In this document: positions 50,460 through 60,457 of the stretch, in pieces
Layout of the letters: each line of letters opens with the position of its first letter
Numbering within the stretch: the stretch's first letter is position 1
DNA from: Mycobacterium decipiens
GTDB lineage: Bacteria > Actinomycetota > Actinomycetes > Mycobacteriales > Mycobacteriaceae
Direction of reading: 5' to 3'
NCBI RefSeq assembly: GCF_963853665.1
Contig: NZ_OY970459.1
Location: forward strand, 2,046,001 to 2,110,000
Length of the DNA: 64,000 bases
Position numbers and translations under genes: made by a program
Notes under the pieces: model-generated
What the model was told of the DNA's origin: nothing
The model's database searches: none
The model's input: the letters and a program-made list of their open reading frames with translations, nothing else

Positions 50460-51280
50460 CCGGCTTCGGTGCCCGGCTCGCCGACGCGAAATCGCGCCGG
50501 GGGCCGCTGTGCCTGGGCATTGACCCGCATCCGGAGTTGCTGCGGGCCTGGGATCTGCCGGCCACCGCCGATGGGTTGGGCACGTTCTGCGACATTTGCG
50601 TTGCGGCCTACGCCGGTTTCGCGGTGGTAAAGCCGCAGGTGGCGTTCTTCGAGGCCTACGGTGCCGCCGGATTCGCGGTGCTGGAAAAGACGATCGGCGC
50701 GCTGCGGGCCGCAGGAGTCCTGGTGTTGGCCGACGTCAAGCGCGGGGACATCGGGTCAACGATGGCGGCCTATGCCGCGGCCTGGGTGGGTGATTCACCA
50801 TTGGCCGCCGACGCCGTGACGGCCTCGCCCTACCTGGGGTTCGGTTCGCTGCGGCCGCTGCTGGAGGTGGCGTTGGGGCACGACCGAGGGGTGTTCGTGC
50901 TGGCGGCCACCTCCAATCCGGAGGGTTCGACGGTGCAACGCGCCGACGCGAACGGTCGTACGGTGGCCCAGTTGATCGTGGATCACGCCGCGGCGGCCAA
51001 TGTGACGGCTGGACCCGGCCCCGGATCCATCGGCGTGGTCGTCGGGGCCACGGTGGTACAGCCGCCCGATGTCAGCGCCCTGGGTGGACCGGTGCTGGTG
51101 CCCGGTGTGGGCGCGCAGGGCGGGCGCGCTGAAGCACTTGCGGGGCTGGGCGGGGCGACGCGGGGCCAGTTGTTGCCAGCGGTGTCGCGCGAGGTTTTGC
51201 GGGCCGGCCCCGGCGTTCCGCAACTGCGGGCGGCAGCGGAACGGATGCTCGACGCCGTCGCCTATCTCGCCGCTGTCTAA
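50456..51280 (+). CDS. pyrF: Orotidine 5'-phosphate decarboxylase
   Basis: A 274-residue TIM-barrel enzyme of the longer mycobacterial/archaeal-like type 2 group, producing UMP. The catalytic [10 protein letters not shown] motif (about residues 91-100) and the phosphate-binding V-P-G-V-G-A-Q-G-G loop are visible. GTG at 50456 overlaps the carB stop. The last 120 or so codons were copied into the downstream duplication (52874-53139), but the original gene is intact. Confidence 0.96.
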   Translation: MTGFGARLADAKSRRGPLCLGIDPHPELLRAWDLPATADGLGTFCDICVAAYAGFAVVKPQVAFFEAYGAAGFAVLEKTIGALRAAGVLVLADVKRGDIGSTMAAYAAAWVGDSPLAADAVTASPYLGFGSLRPLLEVALGHDRGVFVLAATSNPEGSTVQRADANGRTVAQLIVDHAAAANVTAGPGPGSIGVVVGATVVQPPDVSALGGPVLVPGVGAQGGRAEALAGLGGATRGQLLPAVSREVLRAGPGVPQLRAAAERMLDAVAYLAAV

Positions 51281-51455
51281 CGTTCACCCGCCTGCGCCGG
51301 GTTTCGAGCCGAGCGGCGGTGTGACCCCGCTCACGGTCTCTGGGTCTTCGCCACGCTGTGCTCTAACCTTCGTCAGCAATGGTATTCGTGTTCAATAGCG
51401 GTGTGCAGGGCCTGCGTGAATACCCGTTGAATCCCCAACAGATGGAGTCTTTGTC

Positions 51456-51578
51456 GTGACGTTGCGAGTCCTTCCCGAAGGCCTGGAAGGCGCCGGTGCC
51501 GCTATCGAAGAATTGATCATCCGCCTGGCCGCCACGCAGGCCGCGGCGGCAGCATCGCATTTCGGCGGTGGGATGTGA
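51456..51578 (+). CDS. Shortened PE-family protein (40 residues), copy 1
   Basis: GTG at 51456 opens a frame beginning MTLRVLPEGLEGAGAAIEEL and ending after F-G-G-G-M. The V-x-P-E motif and the position directly upstream of a PPE gene identify a PE protein. The usual PE domain is about 100 residues (Rv1386/PE15 at this locus has 102), so only the first helix remains. The stop overlaps the PPE start (GTGA). Whether it still pairs with the PPE is doubtful. The same shortened form occurs in copy 2, so the truncation predates the duplication or has been conserved. Confidence 0.7.
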   Translation: MTLRVLPEGLEGAGAAIEELIIRLAATQAAAAASHFGGGM

Positions 51579-52705
51579 CGGAGCCGTGGATGGGCTCGCC
51601 TCCCGAGGTGCACTCGGCGTTATTGAACTTCAACTACGGCGCGGGGGTTGGGCCAATGTTGGACTCCGCCTCACACCACTTCGAGCTCGCCGAGCAATAC
51701 GCACAGACGGCATTAGAAGTCGAGCAATTGTTAGGGACGGTGCAGGCCGAGGGGTGGCAGGGGCACGCCGCCGAGGCGTTTGTGACCGCGTATCTGCCGT
51801 TTCTGGCGTGGCTGATCGACGCCAGCGCAAGGAGCTCGGAAATGGCCGCAAAACACGAGCTCATGGCCGGGGCCTACCTCGCCGCGCTAGCGGCCATGCC
51901 GACGGAGGTCGAGCTGGCCGCCAACCACGTCGCGCGTGCGGTGTTGGTGGCGACCAATTTTTTTGGCATTAACACCATCCCCATTGCGATCAACGAGGAA
52001 CAGTACGTGCAGATGTGGGTTCGGGCCGCCAACACGATGGCGACCTATGACGCGACCTCCAAGTCGGCGTTGTCCTCCATGCGGCCGATCGGCCCCGCGC
52101 CGCCGATCCGGAGATCCTTTGTGCTGGTCGACGAAGAGCCGGACACGTTTGACGACTTCTTCGGCGGTCCACCCACCCGGATGGATAACGTCGTTGCGGA
52201 AATACAACATACCCTCAGGGGAGGTCAGGCACTTGCTATCCGGCTGGCCGGCTCCCCGCTGTTGCTGACGGTCGCTCTGGGGGGCGTCGTCGCCAACCTG
52301 GGGGCGATAACCGGCACGGCGTTATCCGGCCTGACCGCGGTTCCGTCCGCTACCACACCCGCCGTCGTCGCCCCGCTTGCGCCCCTCGCGGCTGCTCCCG
52401 CCATGTTGACGGTCGCGGGCGTGGCCCCGGCAGTCGCCGCGCCAGGTTCGTCCGCCGCCTTAGCTCCCGCATCGGCATCGGCGACCGGCAGCGCCGCGGC
52501 GGCGGCGCCGCCGCGGGCTACCACGCCGACGTCCGACCGTGGCGCGGGACCCATTGGGTTTGCTGGCACGGTACACAAGGCGGCGGTCGTTGAGGTGGCC
52601 GGGTTGACCACCCTGGCCGGTGATGACTTCGGCGGCAGCGCAACGATGCCAATGCTGCCGGGCACCTGGGCCCCCGACCCGACTGCGCTCGCCGCGGCAA
52701 GGTGA
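51575..52705 (+). CDS. PPE family protein, PPE-PPW type, copy 1 (PPE20-like)
   Basis: A 376-residue PPE protein. The N-terminal helical PPE domain (about 1-170) has P-P-E-V-H-S, G-W-Q-G-H-A-A-E-A-F and F-F-G-I-N-T-I-P-I-A. An Ala/Pro-rich middle (about 215-310) follows. The C-terminal block has G-F-A-G-T-V and P-M-L-P-G-T-W, the G-F-x-G-T plus P-x-x-P-x-x-W signature of the PPW subgroup. Such proteins are exported by type VII systems together with a PE partner. The locus equals PPE20 (Rv1387) between pyrF and mihF. GTG start overlaps the shortened PE. Confidence 0.88.
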   Translation: MTEPWMGSPPEVHSALLNFNYGAGVGPMLDSASHHFELAEQYAQTALEVEQLLGTVQAEGWQGHAAEAFVTAYLPFLAWLIDASARSSEMAAKHELMAGAYLAALAAMPTEVELAANHVARAVLVATNFFGINTIPIAINEEQYVQMWVRAANTMATYDATSKSALSSMRPIGPAPPIRRSFVLVDEEPDTFDDFFGGPPTRMDNVVAEIQHTLRGGQALAIRLAGSPLLLTVALGGVVANLGAITGTALSGLTAVPSATTPAVVAPLAPLAAAPAMLTVAGVAPAVAAPGSSAALAPASASATGSAAAAAPPRATTPTSDRGAGPIGFAGTVHKAAVVEVAGLTTLAGDDFGGSATMPMLPGTWAPDPTALAAAR

Positions 52706-53317
52706 CACGGTGCACAATCGCGCGACACGCGACATGCCACCCAACTGCGAGTGATCCCCGGCACTGCAACTTGCGACGCCAGCTGCCGTCACCCCGCCGC
52801 CGTTCGCCGCTGGCCGGGTGAGTAGGCCCGGTGAGCCGAAATCGACTGCTAGACAGGACTATTCATGTTCGCTGCGGCCACCTCCAATCCGGGGGGTTCG
52901 ACGGTGCAACGCGCCGACGCGAACGGTCGTACGGTGGCCCAGTTGATCGTGGATCACGCCGCGGCGGCCAATGTGACGGCTGGACCCGGTCCCGGATCCA
53001 TCGGCGTGGTCGTCGGGGCCACGGTGGTACAGCCGCCCGATGTCAGCGCGCTGAAGCACTTACGGGGCTGGGCGGGGCGACGCGGGGCCAGTTGTTGCCA
53101 GCGGTGTCGCGCGAGGTTTTGCGGACTGGCCCCGGCGTAAACGTTCACCCTCCTGCGCGGGGTCTCGAGCCGAGCGGCGGTGTGACCCCGCTCACGGTCT
53201 CTGAGTCCTCGCCACGCTGTGCTCTAACCTTCGTCAGCAATGGTATTCGTGTTCAATAGCGGTGTGCCGGGCCTGCGTGAATACCCGTTGAATCCCCAAA
53301 CAGATGGAGTCTTTGTC
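52706..53317. other. Spacer between the two PE/PPE copies, containing the duplication joint
   Basis: 612 bp. The first part (52706-52868) reappears, expanded, at about 54770-54938 downstream of the second PPE. The rest repeats pyrF 3' DNA and the PE upstream region. The joint lies at about 52868-52873. Confidence 0.75.
52874..53139 (+). pseudogene. Duplicated 3' fragment of pyrF with internal deletions
   Basis: Nearly identical to pyrF from 50903 on ([20 protein letters not shown]). The offset to the parent drops from 1971 to 1922 and then 1861, showing two deletions of about 49 and 61 bp. The first shifts the frame and the second removes the pyrF end. It lacks the N-terminal half with the active site and cannot be functional. 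Confidence 0.92.
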
Positions 53318-53440
53318 GTGACTTTGCGAGTCCTTCCCGAAGGCGTGGAAGGCGCCGGCGCCGCTATCGAAGAATTGATCATCCGCCTGGCCGCCACGCA
53401 GGCCGCGGCGGCAGCATCGCATTTCGGCGGTGGGATGTGA
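53318..53440 (+). CDS. Shortened PE-family protein (40 residues), copy 2
   Basis: GTG at 53318; the sequence begins MTLRVLPEGVEGAGAAIEEL and differs from copy 1 at about one residue (Val for Leu at position 10). The same early stop as copy 1 overlaps the second PPE start. Preservation of frame and start in both copies suggests that the short peptide, or at least translational coupling to the PPE, is maintained. Confidence 0.68.
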   Translation: MTLRVLPEGVEGAGAAIEELIIRLAATQAAAAASHFGGGM

Positions 53441-54546
53441 CGGAGCCGTGGATGGGCTCGCCTCCCGAGGTGCACTCGGCGTTATTGAACTTCAACTACG
53501 GCGCGGGGGTTGGGCCAATGTTGGACTCCGCCTCACACCATTTCGAGCTCAGCGCCCAGTATGCACAGGCGGCATCAGAAGTCGAGCAATTGTTAGGAAC
53601 GGTGAAGTCCGGGGGGTGGCAGGGGCACGCCGCCGAGGCGTTTGTGACCGCGTATCTGCCGTTTCTGGCGTGGCTGATCGACGCCAGCGTCAAGAGTTCG
53701 GAAATGGCCGCAAAACACGAGCTCATGGCCGCGGCCTACACCGCCGCGGTGGCGGCCATGCCGACACGGGTCGAGCTGGCCGCCAACCACGTCACGCATG
53801 GGGTGTTAGTGGCGACCAATTTTTTTGGCATCAACACCATCCCCATTGCGATCAACGAGGAACAGTATGTGCAGATGTGGGTTCGGGCCGCCACCACGAT
53901 GGCGACCTATGACGCGACCTCCAAGTCGGCGCTGTCTTCGATGCGGCAGACCGGCCCCCCGCCGCCAATCCTGAAATCCAATGTGTCAATCGATGACTGG
54001 GAGGACGACGACACGGAGTACACGATTACGGAGGACTACGACACGGAGTCCACAGACGCGGAGTACACGGACACCGAGTACGCGGACACGGAGTACGCGG
54101 ACACGGAGTACACGGGGTACACGAAGGGCATCAACTTGGATGACGTCTTGGTTAATCCCGCGTGGGATGACGACTTTGCCTTCGATGACCTAACCGCCCC
54201 CCAGGGGGGGATGATCGGCATAGCGGGGCTATCCGATCTGACCGTCGGTCAGTCGTCTGCTGCGATACCCGCAGTCGCCGCGCCAGGTTCGTCCCCCGCC
54301 TTAGCCCCCGCACTGGCATCGGCGACCAGCAGCGCCGCAGCCGCCCCGCCGCCGCGGGCCGCTACGCCGACGTCCGATCGTGGCGCGGGACCCTCGGGGT
54401 TTGCTGGCACGGTACGCAAGGAGGTGGTCGTTGAGGTGGCCGGGTTGACCACCCTGGCCGGTGATGACTTCGGCGGCAGCCCAACGATGCCAATGCTGCC
54501 GGGCACTTGGGCCCCCGACCCGGCGGCACTCACTGTGGCAAGGTGA
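53437..54546 (+). CDS. PPE family protein, PPE-PPW type, copy 2 with acidic repeat
   Basis: A 369-residue duplicate of the preceding PPE. The PPE domain (1-175) and the PPW C-terminus (G-F-A-G-T-V-R, P-M-L-P-G-T-W) are retained. The middle is different: residues about 188-230 are strongly acidic with repeated D-T-E-Y-A-D-T-E-Y units, encoded by 15-bp DNA repeats (54050-54120), and most of the hydrophobic Ala-rich segment is lost. Start GTG at 53437. Divergence centred on the linker is typical of PPE surface variation. Confidence 0.88.
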   Translation: MTEPWMGSPPEVHSALLNFNYGAGVGPMLDSASHHFELSAQYAQAASEVEQLLGTVKSGGWQGHAAEAFVTAYLPFLAWLIDASVKSSEMAAKHELMAAAYTAAVAAMPTRVELAANHVTHGVLVATNFFGINTIPIAINEEQYVQMWVRAATTMATYDATSKSALSSMRQTGPPPPILKSNVSIDDWEDDDTEYTITEDYDTESTDAEYTDTEYADTEYADTEYTGYTKGINLDDVLVNPAWDDDFAFDDLTAPQGGMIGIAGLSDLTVGQSSAAIPAVAAPGSSPALAPALASATSSAAAAPPPRAATPTSDRGAGPSGFAGTVRKEVVVEVAGLTTLAGDDFGGSPTMPMLPGTWAPDPAALTVAR

Positions 54547-55173
54547 CCCGGCAGTTTCACGACGTGGCAGTGAGCGGGAGGCTTTGCTGATAGAAGACTG
54601 GGTAGTGACTGATAGGCGGCTGGGAGAACTTTCGACGGCTAGCGCGGGCTGGCGCCAGGATAGTGCCCAACGATGCTGAGCGCCCTCGTTCGGGGTGCTA
54701 GCAGCCACGATGACCTCTTGGTGGGCATCGCGTTGGCGGGAAGGTCGGCGAACGTCGCCAGGTTTGCCTTGGCGCAGAAACGCGCGACACGCGCGACACG
54801 CCACCCAACTGCGAGTGATCCCCGGCACTGCGACTTGCGATGTCAGCTGCCGTCACCCCGCCGCCCCTGCCGCCATACACCGCTGCCGGGTGAACGAGCC
54901 AGGAGAGTCGAAATCGCCTGCTGGACAAGACTATTCATGTCTTTTGCCCGGCCATGGCGGCATGGGCGCGGCGCTCCGTCAAGGGGCCGTCGATGTTGCC
55001 CAGCGGACCGTTGTCCGACGGCGCACGCCGCGCCCACGCTGGGCAAATGTCCCCAAAACCGGGGGGTCGGGTTAGATTTCGTCAGGAACCCTGAGTACGG
55101 TCGTCTGCGCTGGCAGAAGTACCCGGCTGAGACAAACAACGATCGATTGATATCGATGAGAGACGGAGGAATC
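54547..55173. other. Region between PPE copy 2 and mihF
   Basis: 627 bp without a supported gene. Bases 54770-54938 duplicate 52710-52868. A long open frame runs through much of it into mihF, but its upstream part shows no PPE, IHF or other motif. The final 120 bp should hold the mihF promoter; GGAGGA (55165-55170) is the mihF ribosome-binding site. Confidence 0.55.
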
Positions 55174-55491
55174 GTGGCCCTTCCCCAGTTGACCGACGAG
55201 CAGCGCGCGGCCGCGTTGGAGAAGGCTGCTGCCGCACGTCGAGCGCGAGCAGAGCTCAAGGATCGGCTCAAGCGTGGCGGCACCAACCTCACGCAGGTGC
55301 TCAAGGACGCCGAGAGTGACGAAGTCTTGGGCAAGATGAAGGTATCTGCGCTGCTTGAGGCCTTGCCGAAGGTGGGCAAGGTCAAGGCGCAGGAAATCAT
55401 GACCGAGCTGGAAATCGCGCCGACCCGCCGCCTTCGTGGCCTCGGCGATCGCCAGCGCAAGGCCCTGCTGGAAAAGTTCGGCTCCGCGTAG
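55174..55491 (+). CDS. mihF: Mycobacterial integration host factor
   Basis: A 105-residue nucleoid-associated DNA-binding protein, essential in mycobacteria and needed for L5 phage integration. It starts with A-L-P-Q-L-T-D-E-Q-R-A-A-A-L and carries a basic helix (R-A-R-A-E-L-K-D-R-L-K-R-G) and the helix-two-turn-helix region L-P-K-V-G-K-V-K-A. GTG at 55174 with GGAGGA four bases upstream is preferred over the much longer frame, whose extra N-terminus is not conserved in sequence character. Same position as Rv1388 before gmk. Confidence 0.94.
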   Translation: MALPQLTDEQRAAALEKAAAARRARAELKDRLKRGGTNLTQVLKDAESDEVLGKMKVSALLEALPKVGKVKAQEIMTELEIAPTRRLRGLGDRQRKALLEKFGSA

Positions 55492-55551
55492 CCTCGCCGG
55501 CCGACGATGCAGGCCGAACGGCCTGCGGGGGGAACCTACCCAGGAGCGTCA

Positions 55552-56178
55552 GTGAGCGTCGGTGAGGGACCGGACGCCAATCCCGCGGCACGCCGCCCAC
55601 CAGCGGCTATGGGACGCGTGGTGGTGCTGTCCGGTCCCTCGGCCGTCGGCAAGTCCACCGTGGTTCGGTGTCTGCGTGACCGGATCCCGAACCTGCATTT
55701 CAGTGTTTCGGCCACGACGCGGGCGCCGCGCCCGGGCGAGGTCGACGGTATCGACTATCACTTCGTGGACCTCGCCCGCTTTCAGGACCTCATCGACCAG
55801 GGTGAGCTGCTGGAATGGGCCGAAATCCACGGTGGGCTACACCGATCGGGCACATTGGCCCAGCCGGTGCGGGACGCGGCAGCGTCCGGTGTTCCCGTGC
55901 TCATCGAGGTCGATTTGGCCGGTGCTAGGGCGGTCAAAGCGGCGATGCCCGAGGCCATCAGTGTGTTTCTGGCGCCACCCAGCTGGGCGGATCTGGAGGC
56001 CAGGTTGATCGGCCGCGGCACCGAAACGGCAGACGTTATTCAACGCCGCCTGGACACCGCGCGGATCGAACTGGCAGCCCAATGCGACTTCGACAAGGTC
56101 GTGGTGAACAGGCGATTGGAGTCTGCGTGCACGGAATTGGTATCCTTGCTGGTGGGAACCGTGCCGGGCCCCGCGTGA
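55552..56178 (+). CDS. gmk: Guanylate kinase
   Basis: A 208-residue enzyme phosphorylating GMP to GDP. The P-loop is G-P-S-A-V-G-K-S-T (about residues 27-35). The GMP-binding [11 protein letters not shown] and D-G-I-D-Y-H-F segments and the R-L-I-G-R-G-T-E lid are present. GTG at 55552 (M-S-V-G-E-G-P) with AGGAG six bases upstream gives the same length as the M. tuberculosis enzyme; the longer frame from 55507 lacks such a site. Confidence 0.96.
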   Translation: MSVGEGPDANPAARRPPAAMGRVVVLSGPSAVGKSTVVRCLRDRIPNLHFSVSATTRAPRPGEVDGIDYHFVDLARFQDLIDQGELLEWAEIHGGLHRSGTLAQPVRDAAASGVPVLIEVDLAGARAVKAAMPEAISVFLAPPSWADLEARLIGRGTETADVIQRRLDTARIELAAQCDFDKVVVNRRLESACTELVSLLVGTVPGPA

Positions 56179-56266
56179 GTCGTTTCGCTGGACCGGCGCC
56201 GACCAAATTCAGTACCGAGTTCTAAGCCGTTTCGCACAGCCCTACGCCGCCAGGAGAATGTCTTAA

Positions 56267-56599
<333 letters not shown>

Positions 56600-56618
56600 C
56601 AGGGCAGGGCCGGGGCTG

Positions 56619-57860
56619 GTGGACCGCAAGCGGATCGTCGTCGGCGTCTCCGGGGGTATCGCCGCCTACAAGGCGTGCACCGTCGTTCGTCAGCTCACCG
56701 AGGCGGGTCATCACGTCCGGGTCATTCCCACCGAATCCGCGCTGCGTTTCGTCGGTGCCGCTACGTTCGAGGCCCTCTCCGGCGAGCCGGTGCGCACCGG
56801 CGTTTTCGACGATGTTCCGGCGGTGCCGCATGTTCACCTTGGTCAACAGGCCGACCTGGTCGTGGTGGCGCCCGCCACCGCCGATCTGCTGGCCCGGGCG
56901 GTGGCCGGCCGGGCCGACGATCTGCTGACCGCGACGCTGCTGACGGCGCGATGTCCGGTGTTGTTCGCGCCGGCGATGCATACCGAGATGTGGCTGCATC
57001 CGGCCACCGTCGACAACGTGGCCACGCTGCGCTGTCGCGGGGCGGTGGTGCTGGAACCCGCATCAGGACGGCTCACCGGCGCTGACAGCGGGGCGGGTCG
57101 ATTGCCCGAGGCCGAGGAAATCACCACACTTGCCCAGCTGCTGCTGGAGCGGCACGACGCCCTGCCCTACGATCTGGCGGGTCGAAAGCTGCTGGTTACC
57201 GCCGGCGGCACCCGCGAGCCGATCGATCCGGTGCGCTTTCTGGGCAACCGCAGCTCCGGCAAGCAGGGTTACGCCGTCGCACGGGTAGCCGCGCAGCGCG
57301 GCGCGGAGGTTACTTTGATCGCCGGGCATACCGCGGGGCTCATCGATCCCGCCGGTGTCGAGGTGGTGCACGTCAGTTCGGCACAGCAACTCGGGGACGC
57401 GGTGTCCAAGCACGCGCCGACCGCGGACGTATTGGTGATGGCGGCGGCAGTCGCGGACTTCCGGCCTGCGCAGGTCGCCACCGCCAAGATCAAGAAGGGC
57501 GCCGAAGGCCCACCGACGATCCAGCTGCTGCGCAATGACGACGTGCTGGCGGGGGCGGTGCGGGCCCGCGCCCATGGCCAACTACCCAATATGCGGGCCA
57601 TCGTGGGCTTCGCAGCCGAGACAGGGGACGCCAACGGCGACGTGCTCTTTCATGCCCGAGCTAAACTGCGACGCAAAGGCTGCGATCTGCTAGTCGTCAA
57701 TGCGGTCGGCGAGGGAAGGGCCTTTGAGGTGGACAGCAACGATGGCTGGCTGCTGGCGTCCGACGGTACCGAGTTGGCATTGCAACACGGCTCCAAAACA
57801 CTAATGGCGAGCCGTATCGTGGATGCAATCGTCACGTTCCTGGAAGGTTGTAGCAGCTAG
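56619..57860 (+). CDS. coaBC: Phosphopantothenoylcysteine decarboxylase/synthetase
   Basis: A 413-residue bifunctional coenzyme A enzyme. The CoaC flavin domain (about 1-180) has V-S-G-G-I-A-A-Y-K, the catalytic His in V-P-H-V-H-L and P-A-M-H-T-E-M-W (usual P-x-M-N-x-x-M-W, here His for Asn, as in mycobacteria). The CoaB domain (about 190-413) has T-A-G-G-T-R-E-P-I-D-P-V-R and A-A-A-V-A-D-F-R-P with K-I-K-K. GTG at 56619 gives the conserved N-terminus; an in-frame ATG at 56556 would overlap rpoZ. Confidence 0.95.
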   Translation: MDRKRIVVGVSGGIAAYKACTVVRQLTEAGHHVRVIPTESALRFVGAATFEALSGEPVRTGVFDDVPAVPHVHLGQQADLVVVAPATADLLARAVAGRADDLLTATLLTARCPVLFAPAMHTEMWLHPATVDNVATLRCRGAVVLEPASGRLTGADSGAGRLPEAEEITTLAQLLLERHDALPYDLAGRKLLVTAGGTREPIDPVRFLGNRSSGKQGYAVARVAAQRGAEVTLIAGHTAGLIDPAGVEVVHVSSAQQLGDAVSKHAPTADVLVMAAAVADFRPAQVATAKIKKGAEGPPTIQLLRNDDVLAGAVRARAHGQLPNMRAIVGFAAETGDANGDVLFHARAKLRRKGCDLLVVNAVGEGRAFEVDSNDGWLLASDGTELALQHGSKTLMASRIVDAIVTFLEGCSS

Positions 57861-57951
57861 CGCGGTTCCGGCGGCCGGTTCTGTACGGGTCCTGGACAGG
57901 TGCTGGACGATCCCTTACTCGGTTGGACGCGCTGAAATTGATGCCTGAGGC

Positions 57952-57957
57952 TATAAT
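57952..57957 (+). promoter_or_regulatory. Candidate -10 element for metK
   Basis: TATAAT at 57952-57957 in the 129-bp coaBC-metK gap, 33 bp upstream of the metK GTG. No good -35 is at the standard spacing, which is common in mycobacteria. I see no SAM riboswitch structure. Confidence 0.4.
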
Positions 57958-57989
57958 TCGGCTAACTAATTATCGGAAGGATAGACATA

Positions 57990-59201
57990 GTGAGCGAAAA
58001 GGGTCGGCTGTTTACCAGTGAGTCGGTGACAGAGGGACATCCCGACAAGATCTGTGACGCGATCAGCGACTCGGTCCTTGATGCGCTTCTGGCGGCGGAC
58101 CCCCGCTCACGCGTGGCGGTCGAGACGCTGGTGACCACCGGGCAGGTGCACGTAGTGGGCGAGGTGACGACGACGGCGAAGGAGGCGTTCGCCGATATCA
58201 CCAATACGGTCCGCGCACGGATCCTCGAGATCGGCTACGACACGTCGGACAAGGGTTTCGACGGGGCGACGTGTGGGGTGAACATCGGCATCGGCGCGCA
58301 GTCACCCGACATCGCCCAGGGTGTCGACACCGCGCACGAGGCCCGGGTGGAGGGCGCAGCCGATCCGCTGGACTCTCAGGGTGCCGGTGACCAGGGCCTG
58401 ATGTTTGGCTACGCGATCAACGACACCCCGGAGCTGATGCCGCTCCCCATCGCGCTGGCCCACCGGCTGTCACGGCGACTCACCGAGGTCCGCAAGAACG
58501 GAGTGCTGCCCTACCTGCGTCCGGACGGCAAGACGCAGGTCACCATCGCCTACGAGGACAACGTTCCGGTGCGGCTGGACACCGTGGTGATCTCCACCCA
58601 ACACTCGGCCGATATCGACCTGGCGAAGACGCTGGATCCCGATATCCGAGCGAAGGTGCTTAACACCGTGCTCGACGATCTGGCCCACGAGACCCTGGAC
58701 GCGTCGTCGGTGCGGGTGCTGGTGAACCCGACCGGCAAGTTCGTTCTCGGCGGGCCGATGGGCGACGCGGGGTTGACCGGCCGCAAGATTATCGTCGACA
58801 CCTACGGCGGTTGGGCCCGGCACGGCGGCGGCGCCTTCTCCGGGAAGGACCCGTCCAAGGTGGACCGGTCGGCCGCCTACGCGATGCGCTGGGTGGCCAA
58901 GAACGTCGTCGCCGCCGGGCTGGCGGAACGGGTCGAGGTGCAGGTGGCCTACGCGATCGGTAAAGCGGCGCCCGTCGGCCTGTTCGTCGAAACGTTCGGC
59001 TCCGAGGCCGTCGACCCGCTCAAGATCGAGAAGGCCATCGGCGAGGTGTTCGATCTGCGGCCCGGTGCCATCATCCGCGACCTGAACCTGCTGCGCCCGA
59101 TTTATGCGCCGACGGCTGCCTACGGGCATTTCGGCCGGACCGACATCGAACTGCCGTGGGAGCAGACCAACAAGGTCGACGACCTCAAGAGCGCGATCTA
59201 G
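57990..59201 (+). CDS. metK: S-adenosylmethionine synthetase
   Basis: A 403-residue cytosolic enzyme making SAM from methionine and [11 protein letters not shown] (residues about 15-22), [12 protein letters not shown] and the glycine-rich P-loop-like [15 protein letters not shown] are all intact. GTG at 57990 follows GGAAGGA. It is convergent with the minus-strand PPE (25-bp gap). Confidence 0.97.
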   Translation: MSEKGRLFTSESVTEGHPDKICDAISDSVLDALLAADPRSRVAVETLVTTGQVHVVGEVTTTAKEAFADITNTVRARILEIGYDTSDKGFDGATCGVNIGIGAQSPDIAQGVDTAHEARVEGAADPLDSQGAGDQGLMFGYAINDTPELMPLPIALAHRLSRRLTEVRKNGVLPYLRPDGKTQVTIAYEDNVPVRLDTVVISTQHSADIDLAKTLDPDIRAKVLNTVLDDLAHETLDASSVRVLVNPTGKFVLGGPMGDAGLTGRKIIVDTYGGWARHGGGAFSGKDPSKVDRSAAYAMRWVAKNVVAAGLAERVEVQVAYAIGKAAPVGLFVETFGSEAVDPLKIEKAIGEVFDLRPGAIIRDLNLLRPIYAPTAAYGHFGRTDIELPWEQTNKVDDLKSAI

Positions 59202-59226
59202 CCTCCGTGCGGCGATAGCCGGCCGG

Positions 59227-60417
59227 TCAGCCGGCGGCCGGTGGCTTCGCCATCACCGCGGGCCGGAAACCGTAGGTCGGAAGATTGCGCCCGTACTGGC
59301 CACCGATGAACTGCCCAAACGGGGGGGCTACCGGAAGGGTGTTCACCGCTCCCGCGCCGACCGGGACCGCAGCGGCGTCAGCGAGTGCCGCCACCCCGGG
59401 GTTGGTTGCGGCGCTCACCGGAGTCCAGCTTGGTGGCACCGACAACGCGCCCATCGGAAGCGCCTTTCCCAGTCCGGCTGCCACGCCTCCGGCGTTCGCG
59501 GCTGCACTTGTGGCGGCAGACCCCGCCGCCGAAGCCGCGCCTTCTAACGCGTTGGCCGCGGGAGCCAAACCCTTCATCAGCGTGGTCATGGCCGCGATAC
59601 CGTTGCTGATCTGCCCGAAGGACTGTCCCATCTGGACGGTCATCTGCGCCGATGAGACGTACCCGCCAAGATACTTCGTGTACAGCGAGGCGAGGTCGTC
59701 GAACAGCGTGTGATTCACCAGATAATCATCGATCGGATCGAGGCTTGAGAAGCCCAGGTTGGGCGACGACAGTGTCTTCAAAAGCCCGGATACGTTGTAG
59801 TTGAGGCCGTTCAGCGTTTCGGGCACCTTGGTCTGGACCGAACTCGCGGCGGCGGCCGCAACCGCGTTGGCTTGCCGGCCCAACCCGCCCGGGGTGGTCA
59901 CTTCCGCGGGCTCGGCGAAATCGGTCAACCGCGACGCCGTGGATGCGGAGCTCGCGTAGTCGTACATTGCCGCCGAGTCCCGAGCCCAAAATTCGAAGTA
60001 CTGGGCCTCAACGGTCGCGATCGCCGCGGTGTTTTGGCCCAAAAAATTGGTGGCGATCAGCCCCGCCAGCAGCGCCCGGTTGGCCGTGATCACCGGCGGA
60101 GGCACCGTCGCCGCGAACGCGGTCTCATACGAGGCCGCCGCCGCCCCCGCCTGACTCGCGGCCAGCTCCGCCTGCTCGGCGCTGCTGTCCAGCCACGCCA
60201 CGAACGGAGACGTAGCGGCAACAAGTGACGTTGACGCGGGCCCCAACCACGGACCGCTAGTTAACCCGGAAATCACCGATCGATGACCCGCGGCGACCGA
60301 GTTCAACTCCGCAGCCAGCCCCGCCCAAGCCGCCTCGGCCGCGAGCAACGAACCCGCGCCTGGACCGGCATACATACGCCCGGAATTGATTTCGGGCGGC
60401 AACACTCCATAGTCCAT
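59227..60417 (-). CDS. PPE family protein, PPE-SVP type
   Basis: A 396-residue PPE protein. [12 protein letters not shown] opens the PPE domain (to about 175; W-L-G-P-A-S in the helix hairpin, N-F-L-G-Q-N-T). The region around 300-335 contains G-A-L-S-V-P-P-S-W, the G-x-x-S-V-P-x-x-W signature of the SVP subgroup. The last 60 residues are Pro/Gly-rich. It follows a PE gene by 40 bp, so the two form a secreted heterodimer, probably via ESX-5. This pair is absent from the metK-Rv1393c junction in M. tuberculosis as I recall it, so it is probably an insertion. Confidence 0.92.
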   Translation of the reverse strand: MDYGVLPPEINSGRMYAGPGAGSLLAAEAAWAGLAAELNSVAAGHRSVISGLTSGPWLGPASTSLVAATSPFVAWLDSSAEQAELAASQAGAAAASYETAFAATVPPPVITANRALLAGLIATNFLGQNTAAIATVEAQYFEFWARDSAAMYDYASSASTASRLTDFAEPAEVTTPGGLGRQANAVAAAAASSVQTKVPETLNGLNYNVSGLLKTLSSPNLGFSSLDPIDDYLVNHTLFDDLASLYTKYLGGYVSSAQMTVQMGQSFGQISNGIAAMTTLMKGLAPAANALEGAASAAGSAATSAAANAGGVAAGLGKALPMGALSVPPSWTPVSAATNPGVAALADAAAVPVGAGAVNTLPVAPPFGQFIGGQYGRNLPTYGFRPAVMAKPPAAG

Positions 60418-60457
60418 GTTTCAAACCCGCTATGCATCAGGTAACTCGGTTGACCAT

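Noticed and set aside
54673..55173. Long N-terminal extension of mihF
   Set aside because: The added residues look like translated noncoding DNA and overlap the duplicated PPE downstream segment; the GTG at 55174 has an excellent ribosome-binding site.
57861..57989. SAM riboswitch upstream of metK
   Set aside because: The gap is only 129 bp and I find no multi-stem SAM-I, SAM-II or SAM-IV core; a plain promoter explains it.
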